Shown here: positions 1-6,414 of the stretch, piece by piece
How positions within the stretch are numbered: the stretch's first letter is position 1
How the letters are laid out: each line of letters starts with the position of its first letter
Assembly: GCA_002299245.1 (NCBI GenBank)
Contig: DBOI01000021.1
Location: 2,726-9,809 of the forward strand
From: Hydrogenovibrio sp. UBA650
GTDB lineage: Bacteria > Pseudomonadota > Gammaproteobacteria > Thiomicrospirales > Thiomicrospiraceae
Direction: 5' to 3'
DNA length: 7,084 bases
Program-made: the position numbers and the translations under genes
Notes under the pieces: model-generated
Told to the model about the DNA's origin: nothing
The model's input: only the letters and a program-made list of their open reading frames with translations
The model's database searches: none

Positions 1-1
1 A

Positions 2-421
2 AAAGAAGGCATTCTGACTGATGAAGAATATGAGTATATGAAGCAACATGTTAAAGAGGGTTACCGGCTTATAACCCGCTTAATGAAATACCATGGTTTG
101 CAGTCAATTCGCGGAGTAGAAAAGTTAGAGAATATTGTGCTCTATCATCATGAAAAAATGGATGGAACCGGTTATCTTTCCGGGATAAAAGGTGACAGCA
201 TTCTATTAGAATCGAGGATGGTAACCGTTGCAGACATCTTTGATGCTTTAACTTCTGCCAGACCCTACAAAAAAGCATGGAGCAATGAGGCGGCATTTGC
301 TGAGTTATCCAAGTTGGCTGAAGAAGACAAGCTTGATCCTATTCTTGTACAAGCCTTAATTGAGCAGAAAGAAGCGATTGCCGAAATTCAGTCGATTTTT
401 AAAGAAGATCCTATTAGTTAG
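2..421 (+). CDS. HD-GYP domain protein, C-terminal part (5' end outside window)
   Basis: The reading frame is open to the left edge, so only the last 139 residues are present. HD-GYP proteins are metal-dependent phosphodiesterases that hydrolyse cyclic-di-GMP. Seen in the fragment (numbered from its first codon): the post-HD segment with His16, the HHE..DGTGY block at 49-58, and the conserved VADIFDALTSARPYKKAW segment at 76-93, where Asp78 is the expected metal ligand. The N-terminal HD dyad and any sensory or receiver domain lie outside the window. The signature tripeptide reads GYL (57-59) instead of GYP; the Leu codon CTT is at 176-178. The tail after residue 93 is helical and charged. 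The gene converges on the minus-strand pair, with a 17-bp gap and no clear terminator. Family assignment is secure; activity is uncertain because of the missing half and the altered motif. Confidence 0.93.
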   Translation, partial: KEGILTDEEYEYMKQHVKEGYRLITRLMKYHGLQSIRGVEKLENIVLYHHEKMDGTGYLSGIKGDSILLESRMVTVADIFDALTSARPYKKAWSNEAAFAELSKLAEEDKLDPILVQALIEQKEAIAEIQSIFKEDPIS

Positions 422-438
422 AAACTACTAAGTTAGCT

Positions 439-723
439 TTATTCATTTCGGTTACGCCAGAGTTTTGCGACAGCTTTATCACTTCCCACCCAGGCGACTA
501 TCAAACATAACAGCCCAATTGAACCAAACAGAATAACTGGCAATAGGCCTGCCATTTGTTCAATCTTCATTGAAAAATACAGCGTGACAGCGGTAATCCC
601 TAAAAATAGAATTCCCATAATGGCCAGGATTTTTCGATGTGAAGGGCTATATTGATAATCGCCTTCAGCATTTTCTAAAGCATTCAATATAGGGGATACC
701 AGTCTGGTTAAAATTGCTTTCAT
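439..723 (-). CDS. Small two-helix membrane protein of unknown function
   Basis: The protein has 94 residues from the ATG at 723. An in-frame TTG at 735 would add four residues and overlap the upstream stop codon, but it has no ribosome binding site, whereas the ATG has a weak GAG about 8 nt upstream. An N-terminal amphipathic stretch and a polar GDYQYSPSHRK segment precede two hydrophobic helices at about residues 32-51 and 59-80. A short basic tail (KLWRNRNE) follows. The pattern predicts an inner-membrane protein with a short loop between the helices. I do not recognise a named family. It lies 8 bp behind the secreted propeller-like gene and is very probably co-transcribed with it, so a role linked to that envelope protein is possible but is inference only. 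Confidence 0.8.
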   Translation of the reverse strand: MKAILTRLVSPILNALENAEGDYQYSPSHRKILAIMGILFLGITAVTLYFSMKIEQMAGLLPVILFGSIGLLCLIVAWVGSDKAVAKLWRNRNE

Positions 724-731
724 GGTTTGTC

Positions 732-1643
732 TCAATCAATATTAATTTTTAGTATCGGAGCGGGTAAACCTTCACTCGTGATGATTATATTGCCATTTTT
801 ATCCAAGCAGGCAGCTTCCGCTTGACGCAGCGGCGGGTAGTTAAATTTTACAGGCCAGGTGTCAAATAGAAACTTAGATTCATTTTCGCTCTTTTTAAAA
901 TGGTAGGCATTCAGATAGTTCAATATTACTCCGCTCTTGCCGTCCGCAGAAATATCCATTGCCGTCGGACGGTCGCCAAAAGCTAGAAACTTAATATCAT
1001 GAATATCATTTGGGTTAACAGTCAAAGGTTGGAGTTCAGCAATTCTTTTTGCAATTGCAGTCTGTTTCTTTGGTGTTTTCTTCAGCGGCAGTTCATAAAA
1101 AACCGGTGGTTCATCGCGTTTGCTCAACAGAATGATTTTCTCATTGGCCATATCCACCGCCACTGATTCGCAGTCTCTAGGGCCATCTTCATAAGTGAAT
1201 TTAAGAGTCCAATCAGGCTTTAAAGATAGCTTATCTTGGCCTGTCAATTCTGCTGCTGTTGGCTCTTTAATAAAATGCAGGCGGTACTTTTTTCTCTTTG
1301 CCTTATTGTCTCCGACATCAGCGATTAAAAGATAAGGGGTACCCTGATATTCAAAAGATGCTAAATCTTCCCAGTCTCTGTTTTTTATGCCTTTTACCTT
1401 GATGCGCCCAATACGTTCACCACGACCGTTGACTGCAAAAACAGACTCATTATTACCACTGTCATTAATTAACCAGAAAACATTCTCCTGGCGAAGAGAG
1501 GCGGCAATACCGCTGGCCTCTGGAATTTTCTTGTCTGTGATTTCGCCAATCTTAGTTATTGTGGTTTGAGCGTTGGTTATGGGGGAGCCGATCAGCAAAA
1601 ACAGGCTGATAATCAAAGCGATGGGTTTTAGAACGTTGTTCAC
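732..1643 (-). CDS. Secreted propeller-like protein of unknown function
   Basis: The protein has 303 residues and starts at GTG; no ATG lies near, a stop is close upstream in frame, and AGG sits 6 nt before the GTG. Residues 1-25 form a typical Sec signal peptide (basic start, hydrophobic 8-19, cleavage predicted after Ala25 in ITNA-Q), so the mature protein is probably periplasmic or exported. No lipobox cysteine is seen. Acidic repeat-like segments recur: LINDSGN (58-64), NRDWEDLA (88-95), LLIADVGDN (105-113), the DGPRDCESVAVD region (153-164), TAMDISADG (227-235) and the closing DKNGNIIITSEG (281-292). This resembles the blades of secreted beta-propeller or esterase/phytase-like proteins, which often bind calcium, but I cannot name the family or a substrate. 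Its partner downstream is the small membrane protein. Confidence 0.85.
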   Translation of the reverse strand: MNNVLKPIALIISLFLLIGSPITNAQTTITKIGEITDKKIPEASGIAASLRQENVFWLINDSGNNESVFAVNGRGERIGRIKVKGIKNRDWEDLASFEYQGTPYLLIADVGDNKAKRKKYRLHFIKEPTAAELTGQDKLSLKPDWTLKFTYEDGPRDCESVAVDMANEKIILLSKRDEPPVFYELPLKKTPKKQTAIAKRIAELQPLTVNPNDIHDIKFLAFGDRPTAMDISADGKSGVILNYLNAYHFKKSENESKFLFDTWPVKFNYPPLRQAEAACLDKNGNIIITSEGLPAPILKINID

Positions 1644-1982
1644 AGCTGGCCTAATAAAGAAAAAGATTTATAGATATGATAATTGAGCAGCCTTTGAATT
1701 TTAATAGATACTTCAAATTTATCTTTGGCAGGCCCTTTGTTTTTCCAGTTACTCAAATTAACAACTGGCTTAAGAGCGGATAAAAAGTCATGGCAAGGCA
1801 TTAACAAAAACATGGTGGAGCACGCAAATTCAAAAGGTTACTAAATATTCATCTGAATTGAATCTTATTCGGCCAAATAGTTAATACTCTAATTTAGGTG
1901 TATTTTTTGCTTATTTCAGTTTTGTGAAATATGTGGCCGTTATTGCCGCACTCTTTGTTTAATCGATATTTGGGGGTAAGTG
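1644..1982. other. AT-rich non-coding gap between divergent genes
   Basis: This 339-bp stretch separates the minus-strand propeller-like gene from the plus-strand frameshifted gene, so it should hold both promoters. I find no convincing open reading frame, RNA gene or long repeat. It is AT-rich (27% GC by hand count over 1861-1920). TTGAAT at 1858-1863 could be a -35 element for the plus-strand gene, but the -10 partners near 1882-1893 are poor, so no promoter is called. Confidence 0.5.
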
Positions 1983-2554
1983 ATGAGTATTCATAATGTC
2001 CATAATGGCATGCCTTGGTTCTCAGCGTCTTTTGGCTATTATAAGAAGCCGATTGATCAAATAGAAAATCCCGAAAACACACAATCACAGTAGATTTTGA
2101 AAATCCTGTCGCCATCTCTCAGGATGCGATAGAAAAACTGGCACGTGAAAGCGAATATTTTGAGCTGTTTGAACCAAAAAGTTATCAAGATATTGCCGAT
2201 AAAAAGTCCGAAATTATTGATGAAACATTAACTGGTTTAGGGTTGCCAACAGATATTCAAGTAGATTTGCAATATAACGATCTGGGGCAACCTTCCTATC
2301 AAATTGATCACCCGCGAGCGAATGAAATTGAAACTGCACTACGCCAGCATCTTCTATTTGAACGCATTGCCGAATTTGGTCACAACAGTTATAGACTGAA
2401 TACCATGGAAGAAGCTAGAAAAGAAGTGATGCAAAATCATAACGGGACGACAGATCAAGCAATAGAGAAAATTCGTCAAGCTATTCAAGAAGTCCAAGCC
2501 AAGACCTTTTTGTACGATGACAATGGATCTAAGATCGATCTTTGGCTGGGGTGA
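1983..2554 (+). pseudogene. Unidentified gene interrupted by a -1 frameshift
   Basis: An ATG at 1983 is preceded by a GGGGGTAAG ribosome-binding-like stretch (1972-1980) and opens a 36-residue frame (MSIHNVHNGMPWF...) ending at TAG 2091-2093. From 2057 the -1 frame is open up to TGA 2552-2554. That frame has no ATG or GTG start and its first TTG is only at 2243, yet residues encoded before 2243 (ITVDFENPVAISQDAIEKL...) look like real protein. Joining the two frames between 2057 and 2090 gives about 190 residues: an N-terminal aromatic/Gly segment, then an acidic, mostly helical soluble protein. One lost A in either A4 run (2065-2068 or 2074-2077) would explain the break. No canonical slippery heptamer is seen. 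I do not recognise the family. It could be a decayed gene, a sequencing error or, less likely, programmed frameshifting. Confidence 0.65.
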
Positions 2555-2562
2555 GTTTAGTT

Positions 2563-2579
2563 TTTAGCGTAGCGCTAAA
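2563..2579. repeat. Short perfect inverted repeat after the frameshifted gene
   Basis: TTTAGCG (2563-2569) and CGCTAAA (2573-2579) form 7-bp arms around a TAG loop, 8 nt after the stop codon at 2554. It could fold as a hairpin in RNA, but no U-run follows on the plus strand and none on the minus strand, so it is a poor intrinsic terminator. It could equally be an operator for the downstream repair operon. Confidence 0.45.
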
Positions 2580-2601
2580 TTGAAAAAATGACCATCGCCG
2601 A

Positions 2602-2636
2602 AAAGCGCCAGTGATTTGTTTGGGTCGCTTTATAAT
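2602..2636 (+). promoter_or_regulatory. Candidate Ada-regulated promoter of the ada-alkA/ogt operon
   Basis: AAAGCGCC at 2602-2609 matches seven of eight bases of the E. coli Ada box (AAAGCGCA). A perfect TATAAT lies at 2631-2636 with no good -35 hexamer at the expected place, which is what an activator-dependent promoter would show. The box would sit near -41 to -34 if transcription starts near 2643, similar to its position at E. coli ada. The AAT half of the extended Ada site is absent. The predicted start almost coincides with the ATG at 2644, hinting at a leaderless or very short-leader mRNA. This is a motif call by eye. Confidence 0.35.
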
Positions 2637-2643
2637 CATTGCT

Positions 2644-4131
2644 ATGAACCCGATAGATGCTGATCAAAAACTTGCCATTTACCAAAAGGCTCGCCAAGCA
2701 AAGAACCCCGATTATGACGGTAAGTTTTATGTGGGGGTGACCACCACTGGAATTTTTTGTCGTCCGTCGTGCCCGGCACCGACCCCAAAAGAAGAGAATG
2801 TGCGTTACTTTGAGCAGGCCTATCAAGCGATGGAAGCCGGGTTTCGGCCGTGTTTGCGCTGCCGCCCCGATTTAAAGTTGCCGTTTGTGGTCAAAGGCTT
2901 GCATCCAGAAGGCGCGTTAAAAGTGCAGCAGGCCTTAGAAAAGATACATCAGGGCTTTTTAAACGAGCATTCAGTGGGGGAGTTGGCGGCCAATTTTCAG
3001 GTATCGGAACGTCAGTTACGCCACTTGTTTGATTTGCATTTGGGCGCCTCGCCAAAGCAGATTGCGCAGTATCATCGAGTGATGTTTGCCCATCAATTAG
3101 TGACGCAAACCGATTTGCCAATCACTCAGGTGGCGTTTGCTTCTGGGTTTCAATCGGTACGGCAGTTTAACAGTCGGTTTCAAGCCGCCTTTGAACGTAC
3201 TCCAAGTCAATTACGTAAGGGCAAATCGCGCAAGTTGGCCGCCGCCAATTTGGTGATTCCATACCCTGACGATTTTTCATTTCAACGAGTGCTGGCGTTT
3301 ATGGCCAGCCGTGAAATTGAAGCGATTGAATCGTTTTCTGCTGAGGGTTATGAACGAAATTTTCATTTGGATTCGGGCACAGGTCGTTTTCGAGTCACTG
3401 ACGATGCCGAACGCCAAGCATTGTTAGTGGAAGTGGAAACCGATGATGTGCGGTGTTATATGACCTTGCAAGCGCGGATACGCACCTTGTTTGATCTGGA
3501 CACCGATATGCACAGCATCACTGCTGCTTTGGCCGAAGATGAGCATCTCAAAGGTGGTTTGGAAACCGTGAACACCGTCAACGGCGAGCTGCAAACGGTG
3601 CCGCGTTTACCGGTGGCGTTTGATGTGTTTGAATTTGTGGTGCGCGCGATTATCGGGCAGTTGATTTCGATTAAAGCGGCGACCAAGCTTGCCAATCGTT
3701 TAGTTAATGCGGCATTGGAGCAGGGTGTGTTGACGTCGCAAACCGGCGCGGTGTTCCCCAACCCTCAACAAATTTTGGCGATGTCGCTCGACAATGTCGG
3801 CTTAAGCCAAAGCAAAAAAGCCACGATAGTCGCGGTGGCGCAGGCCTTAGTAGATGGCAAACTCAGTTTGCAACCCAATCAATCACTGCCAGATTTTTAT
3901 CGAGATTTTATTGCCATTAAAGGTATCGGCGATTGGACGGTGCATTATGTGGCAATGCGTGGTTTGGGATTAAAGCAAGCGTTTCCGGCCGGGGATTTGG
4001 GCATCGTTAAAGTGCTGGCCAAACAACTTGGAAAAGAATCGATCACCCCAAAACAGGCGCAGCAAATCGCGGAAAAATGGCAACCTTATGGTGCCTATGC
4101 GGCGTTGTGTTTGTGGAATCAATATGGATAA
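2644..4131 (+). CDS. alkA: Ada N-terminal/AraC/AlkA fusion: methylation sensor-regulator and 3-methyladenine DNA glycosylase II
   Basis: The protein has 495 residues from the ATG at 2644. A GTG at 2611 would add 11 residues, but Met-to-first-Cys spacing then departs from E. coli Ada. Domains in order: Ada zinc/methyl-acceptor domain (about 1-77) with Cys39, Cys43, Cys70 and Cys73 in TTGIFCRPSCPA and FRPCLRCRP; AraC-type helix-turn-helix (about 88-193); AlkA N-terminal domain (about 203-320); and the HhH-GPD glycosylase domain with hairpin KGIGDWT (426-432), catalytic Asp451 and the WQPYGAYAALCLW helix (479-491). In the family, the first Cys accepts a methyl group from DNA phosphotriesters, turning the protein into an activator, while AlkA excises alkylated purines. 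The Ada methyltransferase domain is missing and is supplied by ogt directly downstream. All key residues are present. No Shine-Dalgarno is visible. Confidence 0.95.
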   Translation: MNPIDADQKLAIYQKARQAKNPDYDGKFYVGVTTTGIFCRPSCPAPTPKEENVRYFEQAYQAMEAGFRPCLRCRPDLKLPFVVKGLHPEGALKVQQALEKIHQGFLNEHSVGELAANFQVSERQLRHLFDLHLGASPKQIAQYHRVMFAHQLVTQTDLPITQVAFASGFQSVRQFNSRFQAAFERTPSQLRKGKSRKLAAANLVIPYPDDFSFQRVLAFMASREIEAIESFSAEGYERNFHLDSGTGRFRVTDDAERQALLVEVETDDVRCYMTLQARIRTLFDLDTDMHSITAALAEDEHLKGGLETVNTVNGELQTVPRLPVAFDVFEFVVRAIIGQLISIKAATKLANRLVNAALEQGVLTSQTGAVFPNPQQILAMSLDNVGLSQSKKATIVAVAQALVDGKLSLQPNQSLPDFYRDFIAIKGIGDWTVHYVAMRGLGLKQAFPAGDLGIVKVLAKQLGKESITPKQAQQIAEKWQPYGAYAALCLWNQYG

Positions 4132-4140
4132 GGAATGAGT

Positions 4141-4617
4141 ATGTATTATGCGCAATTTAAAACCGATTTATGTCCGATAACCTTAGTCGGTGACGAGCAA
4201 GGTCTACAGCGTTTGTATTGCCATGTGGTCGACAATAAATACGATTTGATTTTGGAGGACGACTGGCAACAAAACAACGACTTTTTTGCCGATGTGATTG
4301 CCCAGTTGCAAGTTTATGCCAAAGGTGAATTAAGTCAGTTTGAGGTCAAACTTAATCCGCAGGGTACGGATTTTCAAAAACAAGTTTGGAAGGCGTTAGT
4401 GACGATACCGTTTGGTGAAACGCGCAGTTATCAAGCGATTGCTCAGCAAATTAACAATCCGAAAGCGGTGCGTGCGGTAGGGGCCGCCAACGGTCGTAAC
4501 CCAATACCGATTATTGTGCCGTGCCATCGGGTGATTGGTGCCGATGGTAAACTCACCGGATTTGCGATGGGCTTGGAAATGAAACAGCAAATGCTCAAGC
4601 TGGAACAGCCAGCGTAA
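4141..4617 (+). CDS. ogt: Methylated-DNA--protein-cysteine methyltransferase (O6-alkylguanine repair)
   Basis: This suicide enzyme moves the alkyl group from O6-alkylguanine to its own cysteine. The ATG at 4141 (158 residues) is preferred because AAGGA (4130-4134) lies 6 nt before it; the ATG at 4135 abuts the same site. Numbering from the 4135 ATG, the active site is PCHRV with Cys130 and His131, the helix-turn-helix contains Tyr99 and the arginine finger Arg113 in KAVRAVGAANGRNP, Asn119 is the hinge, and Glu157 completes the Cys-His-Glu relay. Position 145 is Met in GFAMG, where GYAGG is usual. The N-terminal ~75 residues are the poorly conserved pseudo-RNase-H-like domain. It starts 9 bp after the ada-alkA stop, so the two are almost certainly one operon, restoring the full Ada function in trans. 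Confidence 0.96.
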   Translation: MYYAQFKTDLCPITLVGDEQGLQRLYCHVVDNKYDLILEDDWQQNNDFFADVIAQLQVYAKGELSQFEVKLNPQGTDFQKQVWKALVTIPFGETRSYQAIAQQINNPKAVRAVGAANGRNPIPIIVPCHRVIGADGKLTGFAMGLEMKQQMLKLEQPA

Positions 4618-4656
4618 AAACTCCCAGGCCTGTTAATTTTTGCAAATGATTTAAGG

Positions 4657-5256
4657 TTAAGGACGTTTAAAGTTTTTACGTGCCTCGATTACTTTTTCAC
4701 GAATAAAGCAGCCATGATAATGGTCATTCACGAGTCCCATGGCCTGCATAAATGCATAAGCGGTGGTAGGTCCAACAAACTTCCAACCCAACTTCTTTAA
4801 ATCTTTAGACAGTTGTTTCGATTCTTCGGTGGTCGAAACCGTTTGCGGTCCCGGTGAGTCTTCTGGCTCGTAACGCCAAAAGAAAGTCGCGAGAGAACCT
4901 TCTTTTTCCACCATCTCCACGGCGCGTTTCGCATTATTAATGGTGGCCTCAATTTTACCACGATGGCGCACGATGCCTTCATCTTGCAACAAGCGTTCAA
5001 CATCTTTTTCGGTAAATTGTGCGACTCGATTAAAATCAAAATGGTGGAAGGCTTTGCGGAAATGCTCACGCTTAATCAAAATGGTGCGCCAGCTTAGGCC
5101 AGACTGAAAACTTTCCAGACAAATCTTTTCAAACAAACGGAAATCATCGTCAACCGGAAAGCCCCACTCATGATCATGGTAGGCAATATACAAATCATCC
5201 GCGGCACACCAAGCACAACGAGGCTGCCCGTCCGGACCAATAAATAGTTCACTCAT
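4657..5256 (-). CDS. tag: DNA-3-methyladenine glycosylase I
   Basis: Tag removes 3-methyladenine from DNA and is normally constitutive. The 199-residue protein aligns by eye over its length with E. coli Tag, with 10 extra N-terminal residues. The zinc site is complete: Cys14, His27 (in YHDHEWG), His179 and Cys183 (in NDHYHGC). The pocket residues Glu48 and Trp56 lie in the CLESFQSGLSW segment, and the RHRGKI motif typical of the family follows. The start has a strong AAGGAGAG ribosome binding site about 5 nt upstream of the ATG. The gene converges on ogt with a 39-bp gap, so the three alkylation repair genes are adjacent but probably in two transcripts. A palindromic TTTTCACGTGAA element lies 62-78 nt upstream of the start codon. 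No odd residues are seen. Confidence 0.96.
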   Translation of the reverse strand: MSELFIGPDGQPRCAWCAADDLYIAYHDHEWGFPVDDDFRLFEKICLESFQSGLSWRTILIKREHFRKAFHHFDFNRVAQFTEKDVERLLQDEGIVRHRGKIEATINNAKRAVEMVEKEGSLATFFWRYEPEDSPGPQTVSTTEESKQLSKDLKKLGWKFVGPTTAYAFMQAMGLVNDHYHGCFIREKVIEARKNFKRP

Positions 5257-5317
5257 TCAGCTCTCCTTTAACGATTTCCAGCTACGTGACATAATCAAGC
5301 TCTCGTATGTTAATTAA

Positions 5318-5334
5318 TTTTCACGTGAAGCTAA
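5318..5334. promoter_or_regulatory. parS-like palindrome, copy 1 (upstream of tag)
   Basis: TTTTCACGTGAAGCTAA is repeated with one mismatch at 5728-5744. The CACGTG core with AT-rich arms is palindromic. Aligned to the ParB target TGTTTCACGTGAAACA it matches 12 of 16 bases, lacking the conserved G at position 2. It sits 62-78 nt upstream of the tag start codon. It could be a degenerate parS or an operator for an unknown regulator. Confidence 0.45.
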
Positions 5335-5363
5335 ATGTAACAAGTTTTTATACACTTATTGAC

Positions 5364-5657
5364 TTAACCTCTGTCCCAGAAAACATGTTCTTCATATTTA
5401 TGTGCGGTTTCTAATAATTCGAGTAATGGTTTTGCGCGGTGCGCTAAGCTTACTTTGTCGTCGTCCCAATCATCACCGGATTGAGCAGAGGGAGTGGAAA
5501 CCGCGCTTTTTAATTTATTCAATGCAGCTTCAATTTCTTCGGCACTACTAAAAGCACTTGGAACGGTTCCGCTATGGCCCATAAGGTGAATGAGTTTTAA
5601 TGCGACTTTATCAAACATCATAACGTCAGCGTGGTGTTTGGTTTGGAAGTTGATCAT
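5364..5657 (-). CDS. DUF1840 domain-containing protein
   Basis: The 97-residue soluble protein matches the DUF1840 pattern along its whole length: an N-terminal FQTKHHADVMMF strand-helix region, LMGHSGTVPSA at 25-35, a variable acidic linker (GDDWDDDK, 61-68), VSLAHRAKPLLELLETA at 69-85 and the terminal VFWD. The family is small and conserved in beta- and gammaproteobacteria and has no established function; the sequence shows no catalytic motif, signal peptide or membrane segment. The ATG at 5657 has only a weak CCGGA upstream. A TATATT hexamer about 40 nt upstream of the start could be its -10 element. It is divergent from yaeQ, and one copy of a TTTTCACGTGAA palindrome lies on each side of the gene. 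Confidence 0.88.
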   Translation of the reverse strand: MINFQTKHHADVMMFDKVALKLIHLMGHSGTVPSAFSSAEEIEAALNKLKSAVSTPSAQSGDDWDDDKVSLAHRAKPLLELLETAHKYEEHVFWDRG

Positions 5658-5727
5658 GGTTAGTCCGGTGAGTAATCGTGTTGTTAATATACTATGTGTG
5701 AACCCGAAAGAAATTATTGATTTATTG

Positions 5728-5744
5728 TTTTCACGTGAAACTAA
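5728..5744. promoter_or_regulatory. parS-like palindrome, copy 2 (DUF1840/yaeQ divergent region)
   Basis: TTTTCACGTGAAACTAA contains the perfect 12-bp palindrome TTTCACGTGAAA and matches copy 1 in 16 of 17 positions. Against TGTTTCACGTGAAACA it scores 13 of 16; the left arm reads as if one extra T were inserted after TGTTT. It lies 71-87 nt upstream of the DUF1840 start and 101-117 nt upstream of yaeQ, in a 187-bp divergent spacer. Confidence 0.5.
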
Positions 5745-5844
5745 TAAGTAGCATCTTTATTTATCAAGCTTCTGAAACCGTTATTCTTTGTTCTGATTTT
5801 ATGCGATGATGTGCGCCTGTTTTATACTTTGAGAAGGTTAATTC

Positions 5845-6384
5845 ATGGCGCTCAAACCCACCGTATACAAATTCAATATTGCCCTGTCAGATTTGAACCG
5901 TTCGCATTTTGATACTTTAAATCTAACGGTCGCCAAACATCCCTCAGAAAATGATGAGCGCATGATGACGAGAGTATTAGCTTACTGCCTTAATGCTCAA
6001 CCGCAACTGAGTTTTGGCGCCGGTTTAAATGATGTTGAAGCACCGTCTATCAACGTGATGACTTTAGATGACCAGATGGCGCTGTGGGTTGATGTCGGTG
6101 AGCCTGCCTTTGAACGTATCAAAAAGGCAACTCGAAAAGCACAGCAAGTCAAAATTTACAGTTTTAATAGTAAGTCGGATGTCTGGTGGGAACAAGGTCA
6201 AATGAAGTTTAATCAACTGCCATTAGAAGTTGTTCGTTTCAATTGGGATGAAATTCAAACCCTGGCAGGCATGGTGGAGCGTACTATGGAAATGTCGGTG
6301 ACTATTAGTGGTAACTCTGCCTATTTTGCGACTGCGAATGGAGAGTGTGAAATCCATTGGGAAATCTTGCAAGAAACTGAATAA
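5845..6384 (+). CDS. yaeQ: YaeQ family protein
   Basis: The protein has 179 residues, close to the E. coli length of about 181. Family hallmarks are in place: MALKPTVYKF at the start, HPSENDERMMTRVLAY (32-47), LWVDVGEP (80-87), RIKKATRKAQ (91-100) and YSFNS (105-109) followed by WW. Structures of the family show a variant of the PD-(D/E)XK nuclease fold; Asp83 and the Lys residues near 93-103 are candidate site residues by inference. Biological function is unsettled: E. coli yaeQ was once linked to RfaH-like transcription effects, which is not a firm assignment. The start has AGAAGG 7 nt upstream, and TATACT (5823-5828) could be a -10 element with a weak -35. It is followed after 30 bp by the VF530-type gene, so the two may be co-transcribed. 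Confidence 0.95.
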   Translation: MALKPTVYKFNIALSDLNRSHFDTLNLTVAKHPSENDERMMTRVLAYCLNAQPQLSFGAGLNDVEAPSINVMTLDDQMALWVDVGEPAFERIKKATRKAQQVKIYSFNSKSDVWWEQGQMKFNQLPLEVVRFNWDEIQTLAGMVERTMEMSVTISGNSAYFATANGECEIHWEILQETE

Positions 6385-6414
6385 GACAGGCCTGTTAAAT
6401 TTAGAATTGTACTC

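Noticed and set aside
414..431. TTAGT/ACTAA inverted repeat between the HD-GYP gene and the minus-strand pair as a terminator
   Set aside because: Only five AT-rich base pairs and no GC-rich stem or U-run.
2063..2078. Programmed -1 frameshift signal in the broken gene
   Set aside because: The in-frame heptamers (A GAA AAT, C GAA AAC) do not fit X XXY YYZ and no strong stem follows, so an indel is simpler.
1894..2115. 73-codon minus-strand open frame
   Set aside because: It runs antisense to the start of the frameshifted gene, has no ribosome binding site and shows no protein-like pattern.
2142..2152. A third CACGTGAAAGC resembling the parS-like motif
   Set aside because: Only the right half matches; the left arm does not, and it lies inside the coding part of the frameshifted gene.
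4613..4680. Perfect 10-bp inverted repeat CGTAAAAACT (4613-4622) / AGTTTTTACG (4671-4680) across the ogt-tag junction, as a possible bidirectional terminator
   Set aside because: The arms are AT-rich, lie partly inside both coding regions, are 48 nt apart and are not followed by U-runs; one such repeat is expected by chance in this length of DNA.
4625..6398. CAGGCCTGTTAA found after both ogt (4625-4636) and yaeQ (6387-6398)
   Set aside because: A shared 12-mer is expected about once by chance in 7 kb, the palindrome has no loop to form a hairpin, and the flanks differ.
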